Shown here: piece by piece, positions 51,715 through 61,054 of the stretch | How positions within the stretch are numbered: the first letter of the stretch is position 1 | Layout of the letters: each line of letters begins with the position of its first letter | From: Leucobacter rhizosphaerae | Lineage (GTDB): Bacteria > Actinomycetota > Actinomycetes > Actinomycetales > Microbacteriaceae | DNA: 64,000 nucleotides | Direction: 5' to 3' | Assembly (NCBI RefSeq): GCF_022919175.1 | Contig: NZ_CP095043.1 | Location: 2,170,001-2,234,000, forward strand | The notes under the pieces: generated by a model | Databases searched by the model: none | Told to the model about the DNA's origin: nothing | What the model saw: only the letters and a program-made list of their open reading frames with translations | Made by a program: the position numbers and the translations under genes

Positions 51715-52871
51715 TACTTGCTCCGCCCAACGGCAATGAGGCCGTCCAGGTCTTGAGGAGCTACGAGCCCATGTACGACATCTGAGAGGGGCAGGCCGGC
51801 GCCTATTTCGTCCTCGATCTCTTCAATTTCGTCTAGTAGATGAGCTTCGGTGCCGTCCTTAGTCACTAGAAGTGCCAAAACCTCAGACGGCCGCACACCC
51901 TCGTCATCGAGAAGCTCAGGCGCATGCGTGGACAGAAGTATTTGAAGTGAACGATCTCGTTGGGCCGTTGCCAATACAGTAGGTAGCATTCGAACAATCG
52001 CTGAATTGAGAGAGAGTTCCGGTTCTTCTAACAGAAGAACGCCTCCATTTGCAGGCGCACTTACCACGGTCCAAAGAAGTCCAATGAGGCGGAGAGTTCC
52101 ATCAGAAAACTCGGCTTCACTATGTCGAGTCGGGGTTGCCCGCCAGTTCTTGTAACCCGCGGTGAGATGGGGACGCCCAGCAGTGTCCACCTCGACTTCA
52201 AGCGATTCAAACTCGGGCACTGCCGCTCTAAGTGCCTTTTCGATGCGCCTCAGCCATGCCTTTTGGGTGCGGATGGGCGTACTGTTAATTCGCGCAATAA
52301 AGTCGCCACCGTGGGGATCTTCACTACTGTTGCTTGACCATGACGGTTCGCGAATCAGTTGAGGAACCAGATGAAAGTACTGGACCTTTGAGAAGTACTC
52401 AGCTAGTGGACGAAACTTCTGATTGGCGGATATTTGCTCCAGATGGGTCTGTGTTAGAAGCTCAGGGTCCTCTAGGTCATGTTTGTCGGGCCGCGACAGG
52501 AGTACTTCGCCATCCCTTTCGACCCGCTCCTCGTCTACGATTGGACGATTTCGGCCCCCTGCTTCTCCCCTAATGGAGAGCAAGTACTTCCATACCGTCC
52601 CCTCTTCCTCGAGATCAATCTCAAGAATCAATCTCCCGCGTCGATGTGTGCGTGCAAAGAGACTACGAACTTTGCTAATGCCACCTCGGGAGTCAACGGC
52701 AGAAGACAGACCACCTCCAGATGCAGCAATGTCGCCGAGGAATCTGAAAATGTCGAGCAGATTGGACTTACCGGCCGCATTTGGGCCAACGACGAATACT
52801 CGTGTGTCGAAGGAAAAGTCCAGACTCTTGAAGTTCCGCCAGTTGCTTGCTCGAACCCGAGTAATGCGCAT
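51714..52871 (-). CDS. RecF/ABC-type AAA ATPase, predicted defence ATPase
   Basis: A 385-residue SMC/OLD-like ATPase. Walker A GPNAAGKSN (Lys35), ABC signature FSDGT (255-259), Walker B LLLEEPE (279-285) and H-loop STHAPEL (314-320) are all intact. It lacks its own TOPRIM domain, which is supplied by the coupled next gene. ATG 52871 begins the typical MRITRVRASNWRNFKSLDF. No clear ribosome site is seen. Composition differs from the rest of the window, suggesting transfer. No phage or transposase genes flank it. Confidence 0.85.
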   Translation of the reverse strand: MRITRVRASNWRNFKSLDFSFDTRVFVVGPNAAGKSNLLDIFRFLGDIAASGGGLSSAVDSRGGISKVRSLFARTHRRGRLILEIDLEEEGTVWKYLLSIRGEAGGRNRPIVDEERVERDGEVLLSRPDKHDLEDPELLTQTHLEQISANQKFRPLAEYFSKVQYFHLVPQLIREPSWSSNSSEDPHGGDFIARINSTPIRTQKAWLRRIEKALRAAVPEFESLEVEVDTAGRPHLTAGYKNWRATPTRHSEAEFSDGTLRLIGLLWTVVSAPANGGVLLLEEPELSLNSAIVRMLPTVLATAQRDRSLQILLSTHAPELLDDEGVRPSEVLALLVTKDGTEAHLLDEIEEIEDEIGAGLPLSDVVHGLVAPQDLDGLIAVGRSK

Positions 52872-53082
52872 TTGTTCGATCCAATCTGAACCATCTGAGA
52901 GCTTGGTCGTCGACTCATCTCAAGCTTAGGGCTGACTTTGCTTCGCGAACGGCTCGAAATCGATCAACTGCTAATGGTCAAAGTCGGAAACCCCAACGCC
53001 CACCAGATGATTGCAAAATAGCTGAAGTGAACCGATCATGAAATTGTCTCGCCCGAAACGAATAGCTTCGATGCAATGTATT

Positions 53083-53126
53083 TACGAAAAAGGAACAGGG
53101 GGGACACGGCCGAAGCCGCATCCCCC
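53083..53126 (-). terminator. Rho-independent terminator of the collagen-like gene
   Basis: On the minus strand GGGGGATGCGGC-TTCG-GCCGTGTCCCCC forms a stable hairpin with a UUCG-type tetraloop, followed by TTCCTTTTT. It starts 21 bp past the stop codon. The stretch 52872-53082 has nothing else recognisable. Confidence 0.9.
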
Positions 53127-53146
53127 GCGTGGTCACTCGTGACAGG

Positions 53147-54457
53147 CTAGGCGCTCATGCGCTTCCGGCGCTCAGCCGCCCAGAGGATGCCCGCGCCGCC
53201 GGCTCCGACGAGCAGGATGCCGGCCGCGAGTGGCAGCACCGAGGCGGGGCCGCCGGTGGTGGCGAGGCCGGTGCCCGCGGCGGCGGCCGTTCCCGTGGTG
53301 CCGGTCGGCGTGGTCACCGGGGCACACGAGGCCGGGAAGTGAATGCTTGCACCGGAGGCGACGGTCACCGCGGCGAGGTGCACGGCGCGCTCGGGACCGG
53401 GCGGCGGGGTCCACGGGGGGCCTTGCGGGCCCTGGGGACCTGCGGGTCCGGCCGGTCCCACGGGGCCCTCAGGTCCGGCCGGTCCCTCAGGTCCGGCATC
53501 ACCGTCGTCGCCGACCGGACCGGCCGCACCCGGTTCACCCTGCGGTCCCTGCTCGCCGGGCACACCGTCGGCTCCGTCGGCCCCGTCCTCACCAGCGGGT
53601 CCCTGCGGCCCCTGGGCCCCGGTGGCCCCGGTGACGCCCACCGCGCCCGTGTCTCCGACCACCTCGGCGACGCACGCCTCGGCGAATCCGGCGCAATCCG
53701 CTTGGACCACTGCAAGGTGCACGGTTCTCTCCGCACCGGCCGGCGGGAACGTCGGGCCCTCAGGTCCGGCGGGTCCCGCAGGACCTTCGGGTCCGACAGG
53801 ACCGACAGGACCGGAGGGCCCTGAGGGCCCCTCTGCGCCCGGCGCTCCCTGATCACCCTGCGGTCCTTGCACGCCGGGTTCTCCGGTGGCGCCGTCGGCG
53901 CCGGGCTCGCCATCGGCTCCGTCGGCGCCGGCCGCGCCGGGCTCACCCGTCGCGCCGGTCGCGCCGGTCGCCCCTTGCTGACCGGTGGCGCCCTTGGTGA
54001 CCGTCACGCACACCGTGGGGATATCTGCGCAGGCCACCACGGCGGCGTGCACCGCGCGTTCCGGTCCGCCAATCGGCGGAGGACCTTCGGGCCCCTCGGG
54101 GCCCTCGGGTCCGGCGGGCCCTTCGGGTCCGACGGGCCCGGCAGGACCTTCGGGCCCAGCCGGGCCCGTCTCTCCGGGAAGTCCCTGCACACCGGGCGCA
54201 CCCGGTTCGCCCTGCGGGCCGGTCTCACCCGGCAGACCGTCAGCGCCGTCGGCCCCGTCTGCGCCGGGCGCACCCGCGGCGCCGACGGCACCGGTCGCGC
54301 CGGTCGCGCCGGTGTCTCCGACCGGAGCGACCGGGGCGACGCAGGTGAGCGCCGGTTCCGCCGCGATGGCAACGGTGGCTGAGCCGGCGATCGTGAGCGG
54401 TGCCGCGAGCAGCGCTCCGATCACGAGGACCCGGATGGGGGTGATTCGACGAGCCAT
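53147..54457 (-). CDS. Collagen-like surface protein with LATTG sorting signal
   Basis: A 436-residue exported protein: signal peptide, then three blocks of Gly-X-Y triplets (many GPAGPEGP and GADGADG), each followed by a similar non-collagen linker beginning PERAVH or AERTVH and, in two of three, containing a Cys pair. The C-terminus has LATTG, a membrane helix and RRKR, fitting a class E sortase substrate (LAxTG). It should form wall-anchored trimeric rods. It is transcribed towards the lower-GC cassette. Function probably adhesion or surface coating. Confidence 0.88.
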   Translation of the reverse strand: MARRITPIRVLVIGALLAAPLTIAGSATVAIAAEPALTCVAPVAPVGDTGATGATGAVGAAGAPGADGADGADGLPGETGPQGEPGAPGVQGLPGETGPAGPEGPAGPVGPEGPAGPEGPEGPEGPPPIGGPERAVHAAVVACADIPTVCVTVTKGATGQQGATGATGATGEPGAAGADGADGEPGADGATGEPGVQGPQGDQGAPGAEGPSGPSGPVGPVGPEGPAGPAGPEGPTFPPAGAERTVHLAVVQADCAGFAEACVAEVVGDTGAVGVTGATGAQGPQGPAGEDGADGADGVPGEQGPQGEPGAAGPVGDDGDAGPEGPAGPEGPVGPAGPAGPQGPQGPPWTPPPGPERAVHLAAVTVASGASIHFPASCAPVTTPTGTTGTAAAAGTGLATTGGPASVLPLAAGILLVGAGGAGILWAAERRKRMSA

Positions 54458-54660
54458 AGGACGATCTCCTGACGGTGCGAAGGGAACGGTACGGATTTGG
54501 CAGTGGACTCACCCGCAGCCCGACGCGCTACGACTACGTACACTGCGTACAGGTTATGCTCAGGTTCCCGCGAACGGAAGAGGCCCGCGACGGTGGGACA
54601 CCACTTCTTCGGCGAATGCCGATACCGTGAATCGAGCGGTTCACCGGGTGGAGGCAAACC

Positions 54661-55911
54661 ATGGCACGTCGACGAGGAAGGCGGTGCCGGCAGAGCGTCC
54701 GCTTTGCCGGCAGTGTGGCACTCGCAGCGATCACCTCACTCGCCGGCTGCGCGGTCGTCCCGTCGGACCCCGGGGTCGAGGCCGGTGCATCCGCAGAGCC
54801 TCGAGCCCTCATCGAGATTCCGAGCGAGCGCCCGGAGCGTCCAGACCTCACGGGTGCACCGGACGCCGTCGCGGCACTGCTCGAGGCGGAAGCGGGGCAC
54901 CTCACGACCGGTCCCGATCGTTTCGCCGTCTGGGTGTGCGAGGTGCCCACCGACACCACGTCGAGCGCGTATCAGCCCGCCGGGATCCGACTCGACCTTG
55001 ATCCTGCGGAACTGACCGATGCGTTCAACATCACGGTGACCGACTATTTCCTCGAGCTCTCCCATGGCGCATACACGCCCCAGTTCGAGGCGGGCGGCCG
55101 GATCGAGTTGACTGATACTGAGGGTCCCACCGAGTGCATCGCCCGGGCGACCGAGCTCACCGATGACGCCCCGGGTGTCATCGCGATCGCCACGGCAGAG
55201 CATCGCCAGGGCACCTCGGGCGGGTTCGGCGACGACGGCGCGAGCTGCGACGCGGCCGAGCCCTGGCCGTGCGCCTCGAGCGTGACGGGCCGCGGGGTGT
55301 ACCTCGGGGCGAGCGACTTTCACCCCGACTGGGGCGCGGTGCCCGCCCTCGACCTGCTGGAGCACGAGATCGGCCACGTGCTCGGGTGGCCCCACTCGGG
55401 TGACCTCGCGTCGCCGTACGCCAGCAGCATCGACGTGATGAGCAACAGCGCCGGGCCCCGCGATGTCGATGCGGCGGAGCGGAACGGACAGGGCACCCTC
55501 GCGGTGAACCTGCTGGCCGCGGGCTGGATCCCGCTCGATGACGCCGTCGTCGTGCCCGCGGAGGGGTCCGAGGTCACCCTGCGTCCCTCACAGAGCGACA
55601 CGGGTGCGCGCCTCGCCATCGTGCCGCTGGACGCGACCCGGTTCCTCACGGTCGAGTACCTGCGAGCCGAGGGTGTGCACGGGCACCTGCCCGCATCCGG
55701 CGTCACCGTGACGCTCGTGAGCACGGCGGAGAGCTCCTGCGCCAGCAGCGAGACGGAGCGATCGTGCCGCGTGCAGGAGACACTGGTGGGGGAGGCGCCG
55801 TTCGTCGACCTGCTCGCCGAGGGGGAGTCGTGGCGGGGCGACGGGTGGTCGGTCGAGGTGACGGCCCTGGTCACCGACACCGTGGAGTTGCGGATCGCGC
55901 CGAGCCCCTAG
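54661..55911 (+). CDS. Metzincin-type metalloprotease lipoprotein
   Basis: A 416-residue protein with a basic signal peptide and lipobox (LAGC). The zinc motif [11 protein letters not shown] at residues 235-245 is a full HExxHxxGxxH, followed by IDVMSNSAG as the Met-turn. This is the metzincin plan of secreted proteases. The C-terminal ~130 residues are beta-rich with a Cys pair ([12 protein letters not shown]). It is divergent from the collagen-like gene, whose protein may be a target, by position only. Confidence 0.85.
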   Translation: MARRRGRRCRQSVRFAGSVALAAITSLAGCAVVPSDPGVEAGASAEPRALIEIPSERPERPDLTGAPDAVAALLEAEAGHLTTGPDRFAVWVCEVPTDTTSSAYQPAGIRLDLDPAELTDAFNITVTDYFLELSHGAYTPQFEAGGRIELTDTEGPTECIARATELTDDAPGVIAIATAEHRQGTSGGFGDDGASCDAAEPWPCASSVTGRGVYLGASDFHPDWGAVPALDLLEHEIGHVLGWPHSGDLASPYASSIDVMSNSAGPRDVDAAERNGQGTLAVNLLAAGWIPLDDAVVVPAEGSEVTLRPSQSDTGARLAIVPLDATRFLTVEYLRAEGVHGHLPASGVTVTLVSTAESSCASSETERSCRVQETLVGEAPFVDLLAEGESWRGDGWSVEVTALVTDTVELRIAPSP

Positions 55912-56012
55912 GAAGCGGCGATTCCCCGCGGCCCCCCGGCCGCCGCGATCGAGGTATGCTGTCTCTGCGCCAGGGGTGGGGCTTCGTTTCGCAACCACTG
56001 AAAGGGACTCCC

Positions 56013-56345
56013 ATGCCGCACATCACACTTCCGACACCCGTGCAGGCCGTCGTCGACGCGATCAACGCCGCCGACACGGACGCCTTCGTCGCCGCGTTCA
56101 CCGAGGATGGCGCCGTCGACGACTGGGGCCGCGTGCTCCGAGGCCGCTCCGGGCAGCGCAGCTGGGCCGACACCGACGCGATCGGGGCTGGGGCCCGGAT
56201 CACAGTGCTTGAGGCCGACACCGTCGGTGACGTCACCGAGATCCGCTTCACCTGGGAGAGCCGGGTGTTCAACGGCGAGTCGTCCGCCGTCGTGACCGTC
56301 GATGGCGACCACGTGTCCCTCTTCCGCATCCCGCCGCACGCATGA
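56013..56345 (+). CDS. SnoaL/NTF2-like protein
   Basis: A 110-residue single-domain NTF2-fold protein (VQAVVDAINAADTDAFVAAF; EDGAVDDWGRVLRGR; a C-terminal beta sheet). The ATG follows GAAAGGG. Such proteins bind small ligands or catalyse isomerisation or hydration. The stop overlaps the LtrA start. Confidence 0.82.
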   Translation: MPHITLPTPVQAVVDAINAADTDAFVAAFTEDGAVDDWGRVLRGRSGQRSWADTDAIGAGARITVLEADTVGDVTEIRFTWESRVFNGESSAVVTVDGDHVSLFRIPPHA

Positions 56346-57505
56346 GCTCGACCTCACCGCTCCGCCTCGGCCTCAGCCGCATGACGGGCCGCAGCCCGCA
56401 CGAACCGCACCGGGTCGCCAGCCCGCTGGAGCTGCTCTTCGACCTGGTCTTCGTCGTCGCCGTGTCGCAGGCCTCGCAGAATCTGCACCACGGCATCGTC
56501 GAAGGTCACGCGGGATCGTCGACGCTGTCGTACGCGATGGTGTTCTTCGCGATCTGGTGGGCGTGGATGAACTTCACGTGGTTCGCCTCCGCGTTCGACA
56601 CCGATGACTGGCTCTACCGGGTCACGACCATCCTGCAGATGGGCGGTGTGCTCATGCTCGCCGCCGGGGTGCACGACGCGATGGCGAACGGCGCCTGGGG
56701 CCTCGTCACCCTGGGTTACGTGGTGATGCGCATCGCCATGGTCGGGCAGTGGCTGCGGCTCGCGGCGTCGGATCCCGGGCACCGCGCGGTGGCCCTGCGC
56801 TTCGCCACGGGCATCTCGCTGGTGCAGGTGTTCTGGGTCGTGCGGCTCGCGTTCCCGCCGGAGGTGCAGTTCTGGACCTTCTGGCTGGCGATGCTGCTCG
56901 AGATCCTGGTGCCCCTGTGGGCCGAGCGTACGCACCCCACCCCCTGGCACCCGCACCACGTCGCTGAGCGCTTCGGCCTCTTCACTCTGATCCTGCTCGG
57001 CGAGAGCCTGCTCGCCTCGGCGAACGCGATCATCGACGCGGGCGCCTCCGCGAGCAGCTTCTCGGGGCTGGTGCTCCTCGCAATCACCGGTCTGCTCATC
57101 GCCGCCGGCATGTGGTGGATGTACTTCGGCTTCGAGCAGGGCGACCGCATGTCCTCCTCGCGCACCGGCTTCCTGTTCGGCTACGGGCACTACTTCCTGT
57201 TCGCCGCGGCCGGTGCGGTCTCCGCGGGCATCGAGGTCGAGCTCGACCTCACGACCGGCGCGGGGGAGCATCTCTCGCTCGCCACGGCCTCGGCGGCGCT
57301 CGCGCTGCCGGTCGGCATCTTCATGCTCGCGGTGTGGGCGATGCTGCTGCGCGGCAAGCTGTCGAGGCTCGGGAGTGCGGTGTTCCTCGCCGCGGCCGCC
57401 CTCGTGCTGCTCTCGGTCGCGGTGCCGGTCTCGACCGTGGTGGTCGCTGCGATCTGCGTGGTGGTCGCCGTGATCGTGGTGGAGGCGCGGCGGTCGCGGG
57501 TCTGA
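56342..57505 (+). CDS. ltrA: Low-temperature requirement A (LtrA)-family membrane protein
   Basis: A 387-residue protein with about twelve helices. ASPLELLFDLVFVVAVSQAS and WWMYFGFEQGDR are LtrA-family signatures. LtrA was named for growth of Listeria at low temperature; its biochemical role is unknown. It is coupled to the NTF2-like gene (ATGA). Confidence 0.9.
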   Translation: MSSTSPLRLGLSRMTGRSPHEPHRVASPLELLFDLVFVVAVSQASQNLHHGIVEGHAGSSTLSYAMVFFAIWWAWMNFTWFASAFDTDDWLYRVTTILQMGGVLMLAAGVHDAMANGAWGLVTLGYVVMRIAMVGQWLRLAASDPGHRAVALRFATGISLVQVFWVVRLAFPPEVQFWTFWLAMLLEILVPLWAERTHPTPWHPHHVAERFGLFTLILLGESLLASANAIIDAGASASSFSGLVLLAITGLLIAAGMWWMYFGFEQGDRMSSSRTGFLFGYGHYFLFAAAGAVSAGIEVELDLTTGAGEHLSLATASAALALPVGIFMLAVWAMLLRGKLSRLGSAVFLAAAALVLLSVAVPVSTVVVAAICVVVAVIVVEARRSRV

Positions 57506-57550
57506 CGGATCTGCGTGTGTGACGGATCCGCCAGATCGACAGCCCCGAGG

Positions 57551-57583
57551 GACGGAGCGCTTCGAGAGCCGGAGCGCTCCGTC
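57551..57583. terminator. Hairpin between ltrA and the response regulator
   Basis: A perfect 11-bp stem GACGGAGCGCT / AGCGCTCCGTC with an 11-nt loop, reaching the stop codon of the leftward gene. Both convergent genes could end here. Confidence 0.7.
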
Positions 57584-58295
57584 AGTCGCCGGAGGCCGTC
57601 GGGGCCGAGGGGTCCAGATAGCCGTCAGTCCAGGCGATGCGCCCGAAGTCCAGCTTCGTGCGCACCTCGACCCCGGCCGACGAGTATTTCTTCTTGACCC
57701 GGTCGAGGTACTGCTTCGCGGTCTCGCGACTGATGTTCATCGCCGCGCCCACCTGGTCGAGCGTGAGGCCGGACGCGTAGAGCACGAGCGACCGCTCCTC
57801 CTGGATGCTGAGCTCCGGCCGACCCGAGTCGCCCGCGATGATCGCGGCGAGCTCGGTGGACATCCACCCCTCCCCCCGAGCGGTGGCTCGCGCCGCCGCG
57901 AGGATGTCGGCCTCCGAGTCGCGCTTGCCGACGACCCCGGTGACCCCTGCGCGCACGATCCGGCGCACGAGCACGGGCGACGCGAGCGCGGAGAACACAA
58001 GGATGCGCAGGCCGGCGGTGAGCAGCCGTTCGACGAGCTCGACGTCGACGCTCGGGCGGCGATCCACCATGAGATCGAGCACCAGGAGGTGCGGCCGATC
58101 CTCGATCGCCGTCTCGCGCACCCAACCGACGAACTCGGGTGCGGACTCGCCGCTGAAGACGATCTCGAAGGAGCCGTCGCTGAGCAGCAGCTCTTCGGTG
58201 CGGACCCGCTGGAGCATGTGATCCTCGACGATGGCAACGCGGCAGCGCTGCGCTCCACTCCGATCCATCAGATCCCCACCCTCGAACTCGAACAT
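57582..58295 (-). CDS. LuxR/NarL-type response regulator
   Basis: A 237-residue regulator. The receiver domain has VAIVEDH, the phospho-acceptor in LLVLDLMVD, and VVGKRD with the conserved Lys. The C-terminal helix-turn-helix (LYASGLTLDQVGAAMNISRE, TAKQYLDRVKKKY) is of LuxR type. ATG 58295 has GAGAGGG before it; ATG 58268, after GGTGGGG, is also possible. It is divergent from the histidine kinase, its likely partner. Confidence 0.9.
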   Translation of the reverse strand: MFEFEGGDLMDRSGAQRCRVAIVEDHMLQRVRTEELLLSDGSFEIVFSGESAPEFVGWVRETAIEDRPHLLVLDLMVDRRPSVDVELVERLLTAGLRILVFSALASPVLVRRIVRAGVTGVVGKRDSEADILAAARATARGEGWMSTELAAIIAGDSGRPELSIQEERSLVLYASGLTLDQVGAAMNISRETAKQYLDRVKKKYSSAGVEVRTKLDFGRIAWTDGYLDPSAPTASGD

Positions 58296-58524
58296 CCGTG
58301 TCCCTCTCAGGATCGTATGGCATTCGGCGGGTGGACGGGGCGATGCCACCGTGACTCGCGCGACCTCGGGAACGTGGGGTGGGGATTCGAAGCCGCACGA
58401 GCAGGTGGGCATCTGCGCGCCTGTTGAGGGACTCGCAGATCCGGTGGTCCGTTGCCGGGCCGCCGATCCCTGCGCGCCGTGCGTGCAAGGACACCTGATT
58501 GTACGTTCGCGTTTCGCGGGGTGG

Positions 58525-58544
58525 TGACCCCTGCGCGAGGGTCA
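58525..58544. promoter_or_regulatory. TGACCC-N8-GGGTCA inverted repeat, copy 1
   Basis: A perfect 20-bp dyad in the 331-bp gap between the response regulator and the kinase, 83 bp before the kinase ATG. The same dyad, extended by TGTG, occurs at 60904-60923. It is a candidate site for the regulator. The rest of the gap 58296-58626 holds no gene. Confidence 0.6.
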
Positions 58545-58626
58545 TGTGAGACGATGAGCGCGGGATCCCGGTCGGCCCGTCGCCACTGCCGGTGCACCCG
58601 CGATCACGACCCAGAGATGGACCCTC

Positions 58627-60906
58627 ATGCACGCACTGCTCGCCCCGCTGGTGGCGGACCTGCGCCCCCGGGAGGGCGGCTGGGCGTCCGCGTCGCTCGT
58701 CGAGTCGATTCGACAGGTCGTGCTCGGCATGGTCGCGGTGTGGCAGGGTCTGATGGTCCTCGCCGCGTGGGTGTCGGAGGGGGCAGCCGCCTGGCCGCTC
58801 ATAGCCGCGTGCGCCGGCCTCGGGATCGTCGCGGTGCTCGCGATCTCGGCGGTGCCCGCGATCCCGGTGTGGCCGATGCCGATCGCCATGGTGTACCTCG
58901 CACTCCACGCCTACCTCAGCAGCGGCGACCTCGACTCGGTGCTGGTCTTCGCCGCCTGCTGGCAGATCAACTTCGCGGGGTGCGCCTTCGGGCTGACGCT
59001 CCTGCGGCCGTTCGTCGTGCCGGTCGTGCTCGCGGTGGCGGCGTCCGTCAGCATCTCGATCCTGGTCGCGCTGCCGCAGTGGGGCGCGGATCTCCCGGTC
59101 TCCATCATCGTCACGCAGACGTCGATCATTCTCGCGCTGCGGTACGGCCTGCCGCCGCTCTTCGCCCTCGCGCGCCGCACCGACCTCGAGGAGCGACGCT
59201 CGGCGCTCGCCGTCGAGCGCGCCGAGATCGCGCAGCGCGCGAACCGGCAGATCGCGGAGGAGGCGCGCGTGCTGCACGACACCGCGGTCAACACCCTGGG
59301 CGCCATCGCCAACGGAGGCGCGGGCACCGCCGATCCCGAGCGGGTGCGCATCCAGTGCGCCCGGGATCTCGCGGTCCTGGAGGAGCTGCGGAGCGATCGC
59401 GCGGCACCCGCGCGGGACGGCGGGCCGCTCGGGGAGGCACTGGCCGCATCGTGGATCCCCGTGCGGCGGACCGGGCCGAGCGATGCGGAACTCGCCGCGG
59501 CCGTGGCCGCCGAGGATCCGCGCGCCGTGGCCGGGTTCGCGGGTGCGGTGCGCGAGGCGCTCACCAACGCGGCCAAGCACTCCGGGGCACCCGAGCTCGA
59601 GGTCGCGATCGCGGTCGACGCGCGTGCGCTCACCGTCGAGGTGCGCGACCGGGGGGTGGGGTTCGACCCCGGATCCGTGCAGATGCGCGGCCTCGCCCAC
59701 TCCGTGCAGGAGCGGGCCGACGAGCACGGCTTCTCGGCCCGGGTCGAGTCGACCCCACGGCGAGGCGCGCGAGTGGTGCTCGTGCTGCCCTTCGGTCGCC
59801 CGGCCGACACCCCGGAGACGGACGCGGAGTCCGCAGTGCGGGTCGAGCGCACGATCCGCGGCATGCTCCGCCGGGCCGCACTGCTGTGGGCCGTCGGGGT
59901 GACGATGGTGAGCGTGATCCTGAGCGTGTCGAACCCGGTGAACCACACGATCTTCGCCGTGATCCTCGTGGCGGTGATGGCGGGGTGCTGCGTCTGGGGA
60001 CGCCTGGTCCCCGAGGCATCCCACCCCCGCTGGACCGGGGTGCTCCTCGCGCTCGCGCCGAGTGCCATCTTCGTCTGCGCAGCCCTGAACTCCGAGTTCG
60101 GCAGCGCCCAGGCGGTGCACTGGCAGGCGCTCGCCCCCACGGCCCCGTTTGTGCTGCTGCTCTCGCGTCGGGATCTGCGGCGAACCATCTGGCCCGCGAC
60201 GACACTCTGGGTGGTGACGGTCGCCGCGATCCTGCTGCTCGGCCTCCCGCTCTCCGCGGACGCGATGGCGATCGTCGTGCTCGCCGCCGTCGTGGGGCTG
60301 GGGTTCGGGCTGGTCTGGGATCGGTTCCAGGCGGCGGTCGATCGGCTCTGCACCGATACCGCGGCCTCGGAGCAGCGCACGTTCCGCGCGAACCTCGAGA
60401 CCCGCGCCGCGCGGGCCGCCCAGCGCACGTACCTCCGGTGGATCGATACGGGCCTCGAACCCGCCATGCGCGTGCTGCGCGACATCGTGGAGGCGCGGCG
60501 ATCGGCGCAGCAGGGGGAGACCCGGGCCGACTGCGCGACCGAGGAGCTCTATCTGCGGCAGGTGATCCAGATCGACCCGCAGCTCACGCACCTCGGCCCG
60601 AGTGTGTTCCCGGCGATGCGACGGGCGCACGATCGCGGGATCGCGTTGACCCTGCGGCTGGGCGATCAGGACGCGGCCGATCGGGAGACCGGGCAGGCCA
60701 TCGCGCAGGAGATGATCGCGGTGATCGACGACTCATCGGCTGACGACCGGGTGACCGCCACACTCTTCCCGGTCAGCGAAGGTCTTCAGCTCACGCTCGT
60801 CCGCAAGCCGGAGCGCGTGCTCACCGCTGCCGGTGACCTGCCCGGCGCGGGCGGGCCGGTGATGGTGCAGCGGATGTTCCAGGCACGCCCGTACGTCGAC
60901 GTGTGA
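58627..60906 (+). CDS. Two-part sensor histidine kinase with a second degenerate half
   Basis: A 759-residue protein. Half one has four to five helices, a coiled dimerisation helix with His217 in RVLHDTAVNTLGAIA (HisKA_3-like) and a GHKL ATPase domain (REALTNAAKHSGA N-box, VEVRDRGVGFDPG G-box) ending near 395. Half two repeats the plan: five more helices (~415-560), a similar coiled helix (RTYLRWIDTGLEPAMRVLRD) and a final domain that has lost the ATP motifs. It is most likely an internal duplication, the second half serving in sensing or dimer control. Partner regulator is divergent. Confidence 0.85.
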   Translation: MHALLAPLVADLRPREGGWASASLVESIRQVVLGMVAVWQGLMVLAAWVSEGAAAWPLIAACAGLGIVAVLAISAVPAIPVWPMPIAMVYLALHAYLSSGDLDSVLVFAACWQINFAGCAFGLTLLRPFVVPVVLAVAASVSISILVALPQWGADLPVSIIVTQTSIILALRYGLPPLFALARRTDLEERRSALAVERAEIAQRANRQIAEEARVLHDTAVNTLGAIANGGAGTADPERVRIQCARDLAVLEELRSDRAAPARDGGPLGEALAASWIPVRRTGPSDAELAAAVAAEDPRAVAGFAGAVREALTNAAKHSGAPELEVAIAVDARALTVEVRDRGVGFDPGSVQMRGLAHSVQERADEHGFSARVESTPRRGARVVLVLPFGRPADTPETDAESAVRVERTIRGMLRRAALLWAVGVTMVSVILSVSNPVNHTIFAVILVAVMAGCCVWGRLVPEASHPRWTGVLLALAPSAIFVCAALNSEFGSAQAVHWQALAPTAPFVLLLSRRDLRRTIWPATTLWVVTVAAILLLGLPLSADAMAIVVLAAVVGLGFGLVWDRFQAAVDRLCTDTAASEQRTFRANLETRAARAAQRTYLRWIDTGLEPAMRVLRDIVEARRSAQQGETRADCATEELYLRQVIQIDPQLTHLGPSVFPAMRRAHDRGIALTLRLGDQDAADRETGQAIAQEMIAVIDDSSADDRVTATLFPVSEGLQLTLVRKPERVLTAAGDLPGAGGPVMVQRMFQARPYVDV

Positions 60907-60923
60907 CCCCCATGCGTGGGTCA
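60904..60923. promoter_or_regulatory. TGACCC-N8-GGGTCA inverted repeat, copy 2
   Basis: The same dyad as at 58525, overlapping the kinase stop and 132 bp before the adhesin start. It could be read as a weak terminator, but the exact match, spacing and shared TGTG extension favour an operator. Confidence 0.6.
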
Positions 60924-61054
60924 TGTGCGCCGTGATCTTCCCGCCGCCGCCGACCCTTGCTAGATTCATGTCGACCTGCGTTCGTACGGGCTCTGGGGGG
61001 AGTGCAGCGGTCGCAACAGGGTAGTGACATCACAACGAGATGGCAGGGCGTGCA

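Noticed and set aside
51139..52871. Naming the ATPase-TOPRIM pair a PARIS or Gabija system
   Set aside because: PARIS uses a larger DUF4435 partner and Gabija a fused OLD nuclease with a UvrD-like helicase; neither fits the short TOPRIM protein here.
53365..54382. Overlapping Gly/Pro-rich open frames on both strands of the collagen-like gene
   Set aside because: The triplet repeat of the real gene creates them; only the minus-strand frame has a signal peptide and sorting signal.
57625..60630. A ~1000-codon minus-strand open frame opposite the histidine kinase
   Set aside because: Composition is that of a shadow frame (Arg, His, Gly, Pro runs); the plus-strand kinase has all expected motifs.
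60904..60923. Reading copy 2 of the dyad as a simple terminator of the kinase gene
   Set aside because: The stem is only 6 bp with no T-run, and the same sequence lies upstream of the kinase, where a terminator makes no sense.
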